Assembly (NCBI RefSeq): GCF_030653755.1
Contig: NZ_JAURYU010000045.1
Coordinates: 186,001-250,000, forward strand
DNA from: Methylotenera sp.
Lineage (GTDB): Bacteria > Pseudomonadota > Gammaproteobacteria > Burkholderiales > Methylophilaceae
Direction: 5' to 3'
Length of the DNA: 64,000 bases
Shown: one piece after another, positions 1 to 8,922 of the stretch
How the letters are laid out: the number at the start of each line of letters is the position of its first letter
Numbering within the stretch: the first letter of the stretch is position 1
Position numbers and translations under genes: made by a program
Notes under the pieces: generated by a model
Database searches by the model: none
What the model was told of the DNA's origin: nothing
The model's input: the letters and a program-made list of their open reading frames with translations, nothing else

Positions 1-1155
1 CAACAAACATTAGATGCCCTACTACACGCACGGCAAGGGCTTAAACCTTGTGATTTTGAAACCGTAGACCTGCCTACTTTCATCGGCGAAGTTGACGACT
101 TAGATGATGTGCAGATGCGTGACGGCATGGCTGAATATGACTGCCGCAACAACCGTCTAGCACAACTTGGACTAGAACAGGATGGCTTCAATAATGCTGT
201 GAATGCTGCCGTTGCAAAATATGGGCATGATCGCATAGGCGTATTCTTGGGTACCAGTACATCTGGAATATTAGAAACTGAGCTAGCTTTCCGTCATCGG
301 GACAAGCTCACCGGGGCGTTACCCGAAGATTTTATCTACAGCAAAACCCAGAACACTTATTCAGTCGCAGATTTCACTCGACACTATTTTAAGCTAGCAG
401 GGCCAGCAGTGGTGGTGTCATCCGCCTGCTCTTCTAGCGCCAAAGTGTTTAGCGTGGCAAGGCGCATGATAGAGGCTGGCTTAATTGATGCCGCAATAGT
501 TGGCGGTGTCGACACGCTATGCTTAACGACCTTATATGGATTCAATTCACTGGGACTACTCTCAACTCAAGCCTGCCGCCCGTATGACGTTGCGCGAGAT
601 GGCATCTCTATTGGCGAAGCCGCGGCTTTTGCCTTGCTAGAGCGCCCATCCGCTACTATGGATGATAGCGCCGTACTATTGCTAGGTATCGGTGAGTCCA
701 GCGATGCCTACCATATGTCATCCCCACACCCAGAGGGGCTGGGCGCAAAAATAGCCATGCAGCAAGCGTTGCAAAGCGCGAGCTTGGCGCCAACGGATAT
801 CGACTACATCAACCTGCATGGCACGGCTACTCCCAGCAATGATGCGGCAGAAGCCAAGGCCGTTAGCGCCATATTCACACAACCTATTCCATGCAGTTCT
901 AGCAAAGGGGCTACTGGGCATACACTTGGCGCTGCTGGTGCTGTAGAGGCCGTGATCTGTGCACTAGCGTTACAGCATAGCTTCATTCCTGGCGGGCTTA
1001 ATACAAAAAAAGTGGATGCTGAACTAAAACTGGATTATCAGTTACAGAATACTAACCAACCCTTAAAACTAGTCATGAGTAACTCCTTTGGCTTTGGCGG
1101 CACCAATTGCAGTCTGATTTTTGGCCTAGCAGAAACGACAGGAGACGCCAAATGA
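1..1155 (+). CDS. Beta-ketoacyl-ACP synthase (FabF-like), 5' end outside window
   Basis: The frame is open from base 1, so the true start lies upstream and the protein is partial. It is a thiolase-fold ketosynthase expected to condense malonyl-ACP units onto an acyl chain. The Cys nucleophile lies in SSACSSS, the first His in NLHGTATPSND, and the Lys/His pair in SSKGATGHTLGAAG, so the Cys-His-His triad is intact. The ending SFGFGGTNCSLIF is typical. Its stop overlaps the next start (ATGA). The gene heads a ketosynthase, partner, dehydratase, reductase run that faces a chorismatase operon, which points to aryl polyene (xanthomonadin-like) synthesis rather than housekeeping FabF. The family is certain and the pathway is inferred. 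Confidence 0.9.
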   Translation, partial: QQTLDALLHARQGLKPCDFETVDLPTFIGEVDDLDDVQMRDGMAEYDCRNNRLAQLGLEQDGFNNAVNAAVAKYGHDRIGVFLGTSTSGILETELAFRHRDKLTGALPEDFIYSKTQNTYSVADFTRHYFKLAGPAVVVSSACSSSAKVFSVARRMIEAGLIDAAIVGGVDTLCLTTLYGFNSLGLLSTQACRPYDVARDGISIGEAAAFALLERPSATMDDSAVLLLGIGESSDAYHMSSPHPEGLGAKIAMQQALQSASLAPTDIDYINLHGTATPSNDAAEAKAVSAIFTQPIPCSSSKGATGHTLGAAGAVEAVICALALQHSFIPGGLNTKKVDAELKLDYQLQNTNQPLKLVMSNSFGFGGTNCSLIFGLAETTGDAK

Positions 1156-1961
1156 CTCCCAAGCTCACCGCCTACATTGAAGGCGTAGGCCTAATAGGTC
1201 CAGGCTTTAACGGCTGGGCTAGTGGCCGCCAGATATTGGCTGGCCAGCAGCCTTACCAATCAGCTAAAACAGTCATCCCTACACCAGAACTATTACCTGC
1301 GGCTGAACGCAGGCGCGCCAGTGATATCGTCAAGCTAACACTGGCCACTTCGCTAGAAGCGATTGCCGAAGCAAGCTTACAAGGTGAAAACTTGCCTAGT
1401 GTATTTTCTTTCTCAAATGGCGATGGCCTTAATTGCCATACCATCTGTGAAATGCTAGCCACTGATGACAGAGAGATATCACCGACGCGATTTCATAATT
1501 CCGTACATAACGCCGCAGCAGGTTATTGGAGCATCGCCACCAAAACCATGGCGACCTCCTCGGTGCTATGCGCCTTTGATGCCAGCTTTGGCGCAGGCTT
1601 ACTTGATGCATTAACGCAAGTAACGGTAGATGGCACACGTTGCATCTTAATGGCGAGTGATACACCTTATCCTGAGCCCATGTTCAGCAAACGGCCTATT
1701 CCCGATAATTGCGGTATTGCGCTGCTACTTGCGCCACAGAAAAGTGAGCAAAGTGAGAAAAGTATCACGCAGATTCAGGTAAGTTTTACGCATGAAGAAG
1801 CCTTTAAATTTTCTGACACAGCCTTAGAAACTTTGCGTCTCGCCATCCCTGCTGCACGCGGCTTACCACTATTACAACTGATTGCCAAAGCGCAGGCTGG
1901 CAGCGTAGTGCTGGATTACCTCGATGATTTACGTTTATTAGTAGAGGTAAAACCTTGCTGA
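1152..1961 (+). CDS. Ketosynthase-like partner protein (chain-length-factor type)
   Basis: This 269-residue protein resembles the N-terminal half of ketosynthases (PF13723-type proteins of aryl polyene clusters). The start at 1152 is preferred over an ATG at 1107 because it has an AGGAG site just upstream and forms the ATGA overlap with the preceding stop. Where the active-site Cys is expected, the sequence reads CAFDASFGAG, and the C-terminal His motifs of full ketosynthases are absent. It is therefore probably a non-catalytic partner of the upstream enzyme. The same arrangement of an active ketosynthase with a degenerate partner is known from type II polyketide and aryl polyene systems. Confidence 0.8.
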   Translation: MTPKLTAYIEGVGLIGPGFNGWASGRQILAGQQPYQSAKTVIPTPELLPAAERRRASDIVKLTLATSLEAIAEASLQGENLPSVFSFSNGDGLNCHTICEMLATDDREISPTRFHNSVHNAAAGYWSIATKTMATSSVLCAFDASFGAGLLDALTQVTVDGTRCILMASDTPYPEPMFSKRPIPDNCGIALLLAPQKSEQSEKSITQIQVSFTHEEAFKFSDTALETLRLAIPAARGLPLLQLIAKAQAGSVVLDYLDDLRLLVEVKPC

Positions 1962-2407
1962 GTCAGTTGCTAGATAAAGTGTGGATTGCGAACCATATCC
2001 CGCATCAGGGCAGTATGTGCCTATTAGATAACGTGCAAACGTGGGACCATGCAAATATTAGCTGCATAGCCACCAGCCACCGTAACGCTGACAACCCCCT
2101 ACGCGCACATGGTCAGCTAGGCATCGCCTGCGGTATCGAATATGCCGCCCAAGCAATGGCGATACATGGTGCATTATCGGCGCCTGCAAATAGCCCACGC
2201 CCCCAAGTAGGTTATCTGGTAAGTGTGCGTGGGGTAAATATGTACGCAACGCGCTTAGATGATATCGCTACAGATTTATGTATAAATGCAACATGTATGA
2301 TGGCGAACGAAAGTAATATGCTTTATGAATTTAGCGTGAGTGCAAATGACCAAGTGCTGCTAGAAGGCCGTGCGACAGTGGTGTTAAACGCTGATTCATT
2401 ACAATAG
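1955..2407 (+). CDS. 3-hydroxyacyl-ACP dehydratase, hotdog fold (ApeP-like)
   Basis: A 150-residue hotdog-fold protein. The N-terminal IPHQGSMCLLD matches the IPHxGxMxLLD signature of FabZ-like and ApeI/ApeP-like dehydratases, and an IEYAAQAMAIHGAL helix follows. It should remove water from 3-hydroxyacyl-ACP, leaving the conjugated double bonds that a polyene needs. Translation appears to start at TTG 1955, which overlaps the end of the upstream gene and is preceded by AGAGGT. The overlap indicates translational coupling within the polyene operon. Confidence 0.8.
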   Translation: MLSQLLDKVWIANHIPHQGSMCLLDNVQTWDHANISCIATSHRNADNPLRAHGQLGIACGIEYAAQAMAIHGALSAPANSPRPQVGYLVSVRGVNMYATRLDDIATDLCINATCMMANESNMLYEFSVSANDQVLLEGRATVVLNADSLQ

Positions 2408-2447
2408 CCACTACATTTGAGCCATTAAAATTAATTCAGGAAAACAC

Positions 2448-3167
2448 ATGAAAAGAGCTTTAATAACTGGGGGTAGCGGTGGAATTGGCGCTGCCATTTG
2501 CAAGCGGCTTGCCACGGATGGTTGCCACGTTTATATTCATGCGAACAATGGCATCCAAAGTGCAACACAACTAGCAGCAGAGATTAATGCTGCGGGTGGC
2601 AATGCTTCCGTTTTGCAATTCGATGTGACTGATCAGGCCGCCGTGAATGCTGTGCTTAGCCCATTGGTAGAAAATGAACCCATTCAGATTTTAATCAATA
2701 ATGCGGGCATACATGATGATGCGGTATTTCCAGGGATGAGTTCAACACAATGGCATCGCGTTATAGACGTATCGGTACACGGCTTCTTTAACGTCACCCA
2801 ACCCTTAATGATGCCCATGATACGCAGTCGCTGGGGGCGTATTATCAATGTGTCATCCATCTCTGGCATTACAGGCAACCGAGGCCAAACAAACTATTCC
2901 GCAGCCAAGGGTGCATTAAACGCAGCGACTAAATCCCTATCCCAAGAAGTTGCCAGCCGAGGTATTACTGTCAATGCAGTGGCGCCTGGCATCATTCAAA
3001 CCAGCATGAGTGAAAGCACTTTTGATGCACAAGCCATTGCCAATATGGTGCCCATGAAACGCGCTGGCACGGCCAAAGAAGTGGCGGATTTGGTCAGTTT
3101 CCTAGCGTCTGATCAAGCAACTTACATCACTGGACAGATTATCTCCATCAATGGCGGGATGATTTAA
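2448..3167 (+). CDS. 3-oxoacyl-ACP reductase (FabG-like short-chain dehydrogenase)
   Basis: A 239-residue short-chain dehydrogenase. The NADPH-binding TGGSGGIGAA is at residues 7-16, NNAG lies in the middle, and the catalytic Ser is followed by YSAAK. The C-terminal half has the PG-and-T pattern VAPGIIQTSM. It would reduce the 3-keto group produced by the ketosynthase. It is the last gene of the rightward polyene operon and has an AGGAAAACAC Shine-Dalgarno region. Family assignment is firm. The link to the pigment rather than to fatty acids comes from context. Confidence 0.88.
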   Translation: MKRALITGGSGGIGAAICKRLATDGCHVYIHANNGIQSATQLAAEINAAGGNASVLQFDVTDQAAVNAVLSPLVENEPIQILINNAGIHDDAVFPGMSSTQWHRVIDVSVHGFFNVTQPLMMPMIRSRWGRIINVSSISGITGNRGQTNYSAAKGALNAATKSLSQEVASRGITVNAVAPGIIQTSMSESTFDAQAIANMVPMKRAGTAKEVADLVSFLASDQATYITGQIISINGGMI

Positions 3168-3208
3168 CTCTCGGACATGGTTGCTGATTCGTTAATCTCG
3201 CTGACGCA

Positions 3209-3982
3209 TTAATTACTCTGTAAAAATCGCGACAGACGTCGCAACAATAGTACTGGCAATCGCAACACAAAGCCCACAAACAGTCGCGCATACATCCAAG
3301 TCAGCAATATATTATCGCGTAAGTAACGAAAATGAGAAACGCCACCTTCATCAGTACTAAAATAGCGCACCGATGCAAGCAGATTCACTACTTTGACACC
3401 TCGCCAGCTTAGCCGCACGGCAGCTTCAGGGTCAAAATCGAAATGCCGCATCCAAGGATTGAAGCGCATCACCTTTCTGAGTGGCTCAATAGGATAAACG
3501 CGAAATCCAAATAGCGAATCTCCAATACCGCCTCCCAGCGTTTCTAGGTTCGCCCACCAGTTTGAAATTTTGCGACCCTGCACACGAATATTGGGTGCAC
3601 TAGCATCAAAGATGGGTTTCCCTAGAATCATAGCATCAAGATTTTTCATGGATTCATCCATAAACTTTGGGATTAAATCAGAGGGGTGTTGTCCATCGGA
3701 ATCCATCGTAAGTACATGGGTAAATCCTTCGGCAGAAGCAATATGAAGTCCGTGCAGTACGGCTGCGCCCTTACCTTGATTACGCGGTAAATGAATCACC
3801 TGCAAACCACTATCTGAGTTCGCCATCTGCTGTAAAGTGATTTCCGACCCATCGGTACTACCGTCAATGATTACCCAAACTGGGTTCCAGAATTGACGCG
3901 CAGCACGTACAGTTTCATAGACTTTGGCACCGGGGTTATAACTGGGAATAAGGACGACATGCGTTTCTGAAGGACTGCTCAT
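3209..3982 (-). CDS. Family 2 glycosyltransferase
   Basis: A GT-A fold glycosyltransferase of 257 residues. The nucleotide-binding start is HVVLIPSYNPG, and the metal-binding DSDGQHPSD motif falls near residue 95. The C-terminal part is hydrophobic and basic (LLTWMYARLFVGFVLRLP), which suggests membrane contact. Its ATG overlaps the stop of the acyltransferase gene (ATGA), so the two are probably co-translated. Glycosyltransferases occur in xanthomonadin and aryl polyene loci, where the polyene is attached to a lipid or sugar carrier. The donor and acceptor cannot be read from the sequence. Confidence 0.85.
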   Translation of the reverse strand: MSSPSETHVVLIPSYNPGAKVYETVRAARQFWNPVWVIIDGSTDGSEITLQQMANSDSGLQVIHLPRNQGKGAAVLHGLHIASAEGFTHVLTMDSDGQHPSDLIPKFMDESMKNLDAMILGKPIFDASAPNIRVQGRKISNWWANLETLGGGIGDSLFGFRVYPIEPLRKVMRFNPWMRHFDFDPEAAVRLSWRGVKVVNLLASVRYFSTDEGGVSHFRYLRDNILLTWMYARLFVGFVLRLPVLLLRRLSRFLQSN

Positions 3983-4833
3983 GACAATGTGGTCCCTTGT
4001 GAATTAAGTGTGGTGCTCGGTTTATTATAATCAGCCCCTGAAGTTAAACGTTGGTTAGCGTAAGGGTTTAGCTCATCGCTCTTTAACGCATGACTAAAGT
4101 ACTCTTCTAGCTCTGCCATAAACTGGTGGGTATTGTCGGGCGGTGGGAAACGTTTACCTAATTTTATTTTATAACTCACAGGCATAATCGGCTTACGAAA
4201 CAGTGACCAGCCTTTACTTAAATAGGGTGAGTTAGTTTCGATGATGAGTGTTTGCACAGGTACTTTTGCCTGATGCGCAATCAAGGCAATACTACCCTTC
4301 AAAGCATTAATAGGTTGCCGCACAGTGCGTGTGCCTTCTGGAAACAAAAGTAAATGGCTTCCAGTTTCAAAGTCTTCAGTAGACTGCATCACCATACGCC
4401 GTATCGGTTCATTACGGATATAGCGTGCTAACCGAGCACCTGCACCTAAGAAAACATTGTTCATGAGCTCTGCTTTCATGACACATGCAACGTTTGGTAA
4501 GCGTGAGATCACCATGACGGCATCCAATAAACATGGATGGTTAGGCGCGATGATCATTGGGGTGTCGTTACGTAGTACATCTAACTCAGTTAAATCAAAG
4601 TGACAGCGCTGTGAGAGACTCAAGCTGGCTAAATAAGCACGGAAAGAGATCATAATCACATAGCGGCCTAGGGTGATGCCATAACGCTTAGGCAACAGAG
4701 GGTAAAGCATACAGGCAATCAATGTCCAACATAAACTCAGAAAACCCAGCCAGATCAATCCTAAATACAGGACAAGATAATCATAAAGTTGCAGGCAGAA
4801 ACCCGAAACGGAATTTGTCTTTATCCAACTCAT
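3979..4833 (-). CDS. Membrane lysophospholipid-type acyltransferase (PlsC family)
   Basis: A 284-residue PlsC-fold acyltransferase. After an N-terminal hydrophobic segment comes NHPCLLD, the H-x4-D catalytic motif. FPEGTRT is the acceptor-binding motif, and a later VPVQTLIIE is typical of the fold. In aryl polyene clusters such enzymes are thought to esterify the polyene to a glycerol or lipid backbone. The gene sits between chorismatase and glycosyltransferase and overlaps both by 4 bp, which indicates tight coupling. The acyl donor is unknown. Confidence 0.85.
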   Translation of the reverse strand: MSWIKTNSVSGFCLQLYDYLVLYLGLIWLGFLSLCWTLIACMLYPLLPKRYGITLGRYVIMISFRAYLASLSLSQRCHFDLTELDVLRNDTPMIIAPNHPCLLDAVMVISRLPNVACVMKAELMNNVFLGAGARLARYIRNEPIRRMVMQSTEDFETGSHLLLFPEGTRTVRQPINALKGSIALIAHQAKVPVQTLIIETNSPYLSKGWSLFRKPIMPVSYKIKLGKRFPPPDNTHQFMAELEEYFSHALKSDELNPYANQRLTSGADYNKPSTTLNSQGTTLS

Positions 4834-5906
4834 GCAACTTCAACCCTATCAAATTCCGTCACACATTGGATGGTGGCTTCAATCTCAACTAATAAATCGT
4901 GACGACAGATATCAGCTTGTATAAACATGGCGTTAATCTCGCCTTTCAAATAACGCTGCAATTCTGCACGTACCGCATTAAAATCTTTAGGGTAGCGGAT
5001 ATACACCCTGAGAAAAGTATCATGCAGGTTAAACCTCGGCTGGCCCAACACACGATTGGCTTCTGCAATCACAGCATCAAGATTCAATAAGGTTTCCCTA
5101 GTTTGCGCTGCAACATCTGATGTATGCTGTGTTTGGTGACCGACAATACTAGCCGTACCAGAGATGAATAAAGTAGCCTGCTTGCCGCTGTGTAATAAAG
5201 TAGCACGCGAGAAACTTGGTGTAATTGGTCCGTATTGCTCAGGATAGTCATATGCTTTGATTTGGCGAGGATTCTCAATGGCAACGGCCTTAGTCTTGCC
5301 TGCCAGAAATGCAATGCTTAATGGACCATTGGCTAAGCCTAGCGCACAGGCTGCGGGCATTTCGCTCCCTAGGTCCCGACTACTCTGCATCAAAGCATTT
5401 TTGCGACCCACGTTAAACTGGCGATATCGCTCTAAACCATGACTAATATCATTAATATCCGCCAAGTAATTCCAGAAGCGATAGAGATTCGAATAACCTA
5501 GCTCATCGATCAATGCGAATATTTGGCGATAAGCGGATTCGGTAGCTTGCTGCAATGGAGAACTCTCATTTCCTGTTTGCTGAGTTTGTCCTTGTGAAAA
5601 TGTTAACTCATCTAAACTAATAACACCGAACAGCAGCTCATCATTCAGTCGATACTGAATCGCCCCTTTGTTACTGCTTACCACATCACTGCTACTATTA
5701 TTTCTTGGGGAGGTATCGCTCAGCCAAACTTCACAGGCGATATCCTCGCCTGCTAACACTGGTGTATTTAAATGGATTCCTGGCACTTCGTTAAAGCTGC
5801 CCAGATTAGACTCATTAAAACACACAATCCCTAATGCTCTGTCTTGCCACGCCTGTGCTTGCCGTCGCACATCAGGAAAAGGCATGCACTCTATTTTCAT
5901 GCCCAT
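4830..5906 (-). CDS. Chorismatase, FkbO/Hyg5/XanB2-like
   Basis: A 358-residue protein whose C-terminal half is YjgF-like (FISGTASIVGH, then a run around TRETLLNLDAVIAEANRV), as in the FkbO/Hyg5/XanB2 chorismatase family. XanB2 converts chorismate to 3- and 4-hydroxybenzoate, which prime xanthomonadin and feed ubiquinone. It is first in the leftward operon with the acyltransferase and glycosyltransferase, convergent with the ketosynthase operon, which is strong contextual support. An in-frame ATG at 5900 is an alternative start, and neither start has a strong Shine-Dalgarno site. Which isomer is made cannot be told from the sequence. Confidence 0.8.
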   Translation of the reverse strand: MGMKIECMPFPDVRRQAQAWQDRALGIVCFNESNLGSFNEVPGIHLNTPVLAGEDIACEVWLSDTSPRNNSSSDVVSSNKGAIQYRLNDELLFGVISLDELTFSQGQTQQTGNESSPLQQATESAYRQIFALIDELGYSNLYRFWNYLADINDISHGLERYRQFNVGRKNALMQSSRDLGSEMPAACALGLANGPLSIAFLAGKTKAVAIENPRQIKAYDYPEQYGPITPSFSRATLLHSGKQATLFISGTASIVGHQTQHTSDVAAQTRETLLNLDAVIAEANRVLGQPRFNLHDTFLRVYIRYPKDFNAVRAELQRYLKGEINAMFIQADICRHDLLVEIEATIQCVTEFDRVEVA

Positions 5907-6056
5907 TATCGATAACTCACTAATTTAATATCATATGAAAGTAGGGATGTAGCTTCAGAGAGCGTTCTTACAGAATATCTCTTCACTATTATGCGGATGA
6001 TTATAGCGCACGGTTCTTAAATATGAACGCAGCTTTTTATTTCCTCTTCACAAAAC

Positions 6057-6083
6057 AAAAAGCCTAGTCATTTCTGACTAGGC
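6057..6083 (-). terminator. Rho-independent terminator after tRNA-Lys
   Basis: A perfect 9-bp stem (GCCTAGTCA / TGACTAGGC) with a 4-nt loop is followed, on the minus strand, by a run of five T. It lies immediately beyond the tRNA 3' end, so it should end the tRNA transcript. Confidence 0.85.
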
Positions 6084-6090
6084 TTTAAAT

Positions 6091-6166
6091 TGGTAGGGTG
6101 TGCGGGGATCGAACCCACGACAAACGGATTAAAAGTCCGCTGCTCTACCAGCTGAGCTAACACCCC
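6091..6166 (-). tRNA. tRNA-Lys (UUU anticodon)
   Basis: A 76-nt cloverleaf on the minus strand. The acceptor stem GGGGTGT pairs with ACACCCT (one G-U pair), the D-arm contains AGCTCAGCTGGTAGAGC, the anticodon loop is CTTTTAA with anticodon TTT, the T-arm contains GGTTCGATCC, and CCA is encoded. It is a single-gene unit with its own promoter and terminator. Confidence 0.95.
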
Positions 6167-6208
6167 CTTTATTTCTCAAGCAACTTGCGTCACTCAGGAA
6201 AGGGCGCA

Positions 6209-6237
6209 ATTATGCTAGAAACTATTGAGTTGGTCAA
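6209..6237 (-). promoter_or_regulatory. Sigma70-type promoter of tRNA-Lys
   Basis: On the minus strand TTGACC (6237-6232) and CATAAT (6214-6209) are separated by exactly 17 bp. Transcription would start near 6202, about 36 nt before the mature tRNA 5' end. The hexamers are close to consensus and the position fits. Confidence 0.7.
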
Positions 6238-6395
6238 TCATAAATGTGCAAATAATTTAATTATTTTGTAAAAATATTTACGTTATTTCGTAAGAGACTG
6301 TTTTAACAAGACTTAACAAAAAAGCACAATCCATTATTCCATCACACAATACAGCGTACCACTCAAAATCCAGGACTCTACTCAGAACTCCAGGA

Positions 6396-7760
6396 CTAGC
6401 GCATCCCTGGAAGTTTACCGCCCATCAGTCCGCCCATACTGCGCATCATTTTCGCCATGCCGCCTTTACTAAACATTTTCATCATTTTTTGCGTTTCTTC
6501 AAACTGCTTTAATAAGCGGTTCACTTCTTGCACTTGTACGCCAGACCCATCTGCAATACGTTTTTTACGCGTTGCTTTAATCACTTCAGGTTTACGGCGC
6601 TCGAGCGGGGTCATGCTATTAATAATGCCCTCAATACGGCGGATGCTTTTGTCAGCATCCTCTGGGTTCACTTTAGCCGCCATGCCTGCAATCTGTGATG
6701 GCATTTTGTCCATCAATGCACCCATACCACCCATTTTTCGCATTTGTGACATTTGCGCTTTAAAATCGTCTAAATCAAAGTTCTTACCAGATTTAACTTT
6801 ATCGGCTAATTTCTGAGCTTCAGCTAAATCAACATTTTTATGTGCTTGCTCAATTAACCCAAGCACATCACCCATACCAAGAATGCGTGACGCCATACGA
6901 TCTGGATAAAATGGCTCAAGACCATCCACTTTTTCACTGACACCAATAAATTTAATTGGCTTACCAATCACATGACGCACTGATAGCGCTGCACCACCAC
7001 GTGAGTCACCATCTAACTTGGTTAAAACAATACCCGTTAGCGGTAAAGTGTCGCCAAAAGCTTTCGCAGTATTAATCGCATCTTGCCCCTGCATCGCATC
7101 AACGACGAACAAAGTTTCAATCGGGTTTAAGAACGCGTGCAGTGCTTTAATCTCGGCCATCATGGCTTCGTCGATACCTAAACGACCCGCCGTATCGAAA
7201 ATCACCACATCATAATAGCCACGTTTAGCGAAATCTAAAGTTGCGGTCGCAATATCAATTGGTGCTTGGCTAGCATTACTATCAAAACACTCTACTTCAA
7301 GTTGCTTCGCTAGTGTTTTAAGTTGCTCAATCGCTGCTGGTCTATACACATCAGCACTGGCTAACAGGACTTTCTTTTTTTGCTCTTTTAATAATTTTGC
7401 CAGTTTTGCAGAAGTGGTGGTTTTACCTGAGCCCTGTAAGCCAGCCATGAGAATGATAGCGGGGGGCACTGCTGACAAATTCAAGCCCTCATTCGCTTTA
7501 CCCATGAGCGATGTCAGCTCGTCATTTACAACTTCAATCACAGCCTGACCAGGGGTTAAGCTTTGCAGAACCTCTTTACCCTGCGCACGCAACTTAACGG
7601 CGGCAATAAAATCTTTCACTACTGGCAACGCAACGTCGGCTTCTAGCAAAGCCATACGCACTTCACGCATTGCATCTGCAATATTCTCTTCAGTTAAGCG
7701 TGCTTGTCCACGTAAATTTTTAATGACGCCTTGTAGGCGCCCAGTCAAATTTTCTAGCAT
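6396..7760 (-). CDS. ffh: Signal recognition particle protein Ffh (SRP54)
   Basis: A 454-residue SRP GTPase that binds 4.5S RNA and signal sequences on nascent membrane proteins. The N domain is followed by the G domain with the P-loop GLQGSGKTTT (about residues 108-117), DTAGRLG and TKLDGDSRGG. The C-terminal M domain is Met-rich (KMMKMFSKGGMAKMMRSMGG), as expected for the signal-peptide groove. Length is normal for the family. It is divergent from the cytochrome c assembly-type gene at 7981, the arrangement seen in many proteobacteria. Confidence 0.98.
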   Translation of the reverse strand: MLENLTGRLQGVIKNLRGQARLTEENIADAMREVRMALLEADVALPVVKDFIAAVKLRAQGKEVLQSLTPGQAVIEVVNDELTSLMGKANEGLNLSAVPPAIILMAGLQGSGKTTTSAKLAKLLKEQKKKVLLASADVYRPAAIEQLKTLAKQLEVECFDSNASQAPIDIATATLDFAKRGYYDVVIFDTAGRLGIDEAMMAEIKALHAFLNPIETLFVVDAMQGQDAINTAKAFGDTLPLTGIVLTKLDGDSRGGAALSVRHVIGKPIKFIGVSEKVDGLEPFYPDRMASRILGMGDVLGLIEQAHKNVDLAEAQKLADKVKSGKNFDLDDFKAQMSQMRKMGGMGALMDKMPSQIAGMAAKVNPEDADKSIRRIEGIINSMTPLERRKPEVIKATRKKRIADGSGVQVQEVNRLLKQFEETQKMMKMFSKGGMAKMMRSMGGLMGGKLPGMR

Positions 7761-7980
7761 TTTTATACTCTTACTAATAATCTAATGTTTAATTTTACAT
7801 CAAGCGATAGGCCAGTCCTATCAATACATTTTTTAAATCAAAGGCACAGGCAAATACTCGCTAACAAGGTAGCATGCACAACCTACATATCTGCGCTATA
7901 AACTTAGCCACTTGCCACAAACGCTATATTTATTACAATCAGCTATTATATTTACAGCTTAATTGCGCCATAATTGCACT

Positions 7981-8802
7981 ATGCAGAAATTAATTCCCTA
8001 TTTTATCGTTGCTTTCATTTACATAGCAGTCGCTATTGATTTTTGGCGCGAGGCCAAAACGCAAGAAAGCAATGCTTCCATTAGGCTTAATGCACTGAAG
8101 CTACACTCTACGATGATTGCTTTAGGCTTACTGATTCACGGATGGCTACTCCATCAAAGTATTTTTTCGGTAGGATTCAATTTAGGTTTTTATCAATCGA
8201 TTTCCGCTATTCTATGGCTAACTGTTTTGGTGTACTGGGTTACAGACCGCAACCATCAACTTTACAGCCTCCAAGCATTTGTACTGCCTCCAGCTGCGTT
8301 GTTCTCGCTGTTGCCTGCATTTTTCACGGAGACACATTTCCTGCCAGAGTCAAGCAACCCTCTTTTTATCGCACATATCTGGGTAGCGATGATTGCTTAC
8401 AGCTTGTTCACATTTGCAGCGCTTCATGCACTACTCATGGCAGTAGCAGAACGCAGTCTGCATCATAAACCCACCTTGATCAAACTGCCAAACTTCCCAC
8501 CATTAATGGTGATGGAAAGTCTGTTATTTAAAATGATTGGATTTGGGTTGATTCTACTGACCATCACCTTGGCGAGCGGCATGTGGTTTTCTGAATCACT
8601 TTTTCACAAGCCAATGCAATTTAACCACAAAACTATTTTTTCAATCGCTAGCTGGTTTATTTATGCAGGCTTGCTGTTTGGCAGATATCAATATGGATGG
8701 CGCGGGCTCAAGGCAATTCGCTGGACGCTAGCAGGCTTCATATTGCTAGTACTCGCCTATATCGGCAGTAAGTTTGTTTCACAGATACTTCTTGGCCACT
8801 AA
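7981..8802 (+). CDS. Cytochrome c assembly-type inner membrane protein (YpjD/CcsA family)
   Basis: A 273-residue, very hydrophobic protein with about eight predicted transmembrane segments. It resembles the YpjD/HemX/CcsA group, including conserved His residues (LHALLMAVAE, LIHGWLLHQ) that could contact heme. ATG 7981 is chosen over a TTG at 7963 that lies only six codons upstream and has no ribosome site. The gene is divergent from ffh, a conserved neighbourhood for this family in proteobacteria. The exact role is uncertain, and a heme-handling function is inferred from the family. Confidence 0.8.
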   Translation: MQKLIPYFIVAFIYIAVAIDFWREAKTQESNASIRLNALKLHSTMIALGLLIHGWLLHQSIFSVGFNLGFYQSISAILWLTVLVYWVTDRNHQLYSLQAFVLPPAALFSLLPAFFTETHFLPESSNPLFIAHIWVAMIAYSLFTFAALHALLMAVAERSLHHKPTLIKLPNFPPLMVMESLLFKMIGFGLILLTITLASGMWFSESLFHKPMQFNHKTIFSIASWFIYAGLLFGRYQYGWRGLKAIRWTLAGFILLVLAYIGSKFVSQILLGH

Positions 8803-8804
8803 TT

Positions 8805-8840
8805 ACATTTAAAGCTTCACTGATGCGCAGCTTTAAATGT
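8805..8840 (+). terminator. Perfect 12-bp inverted repeat, weak terminator candidate
   Basis: ACATTTAAAGCT and its exact reverse complement are separated by 12 nt, starting 3 bp after the stop of the ypjD-like gene. A short T-containing tail follows (TTGCTTCT). The position fits a terminator, but the U-tract is poor. Confidence 0.45.
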
Positions 8841-8922
8841 TTGCTTCTATATTCAAAACCTAGCTATATATAAACAGCGGCGGCTGGCAGTTAATCACCC
8901 ACGCCAGCCCTATTCAGTAGGT

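Noticed and set aside
8142-8468. 108-codon ORF in another frame of the ypjD-like gene
   Set aside because: Shadow of the membrane protein frame, with Ser/Cys/Thr-rich composition and no family.
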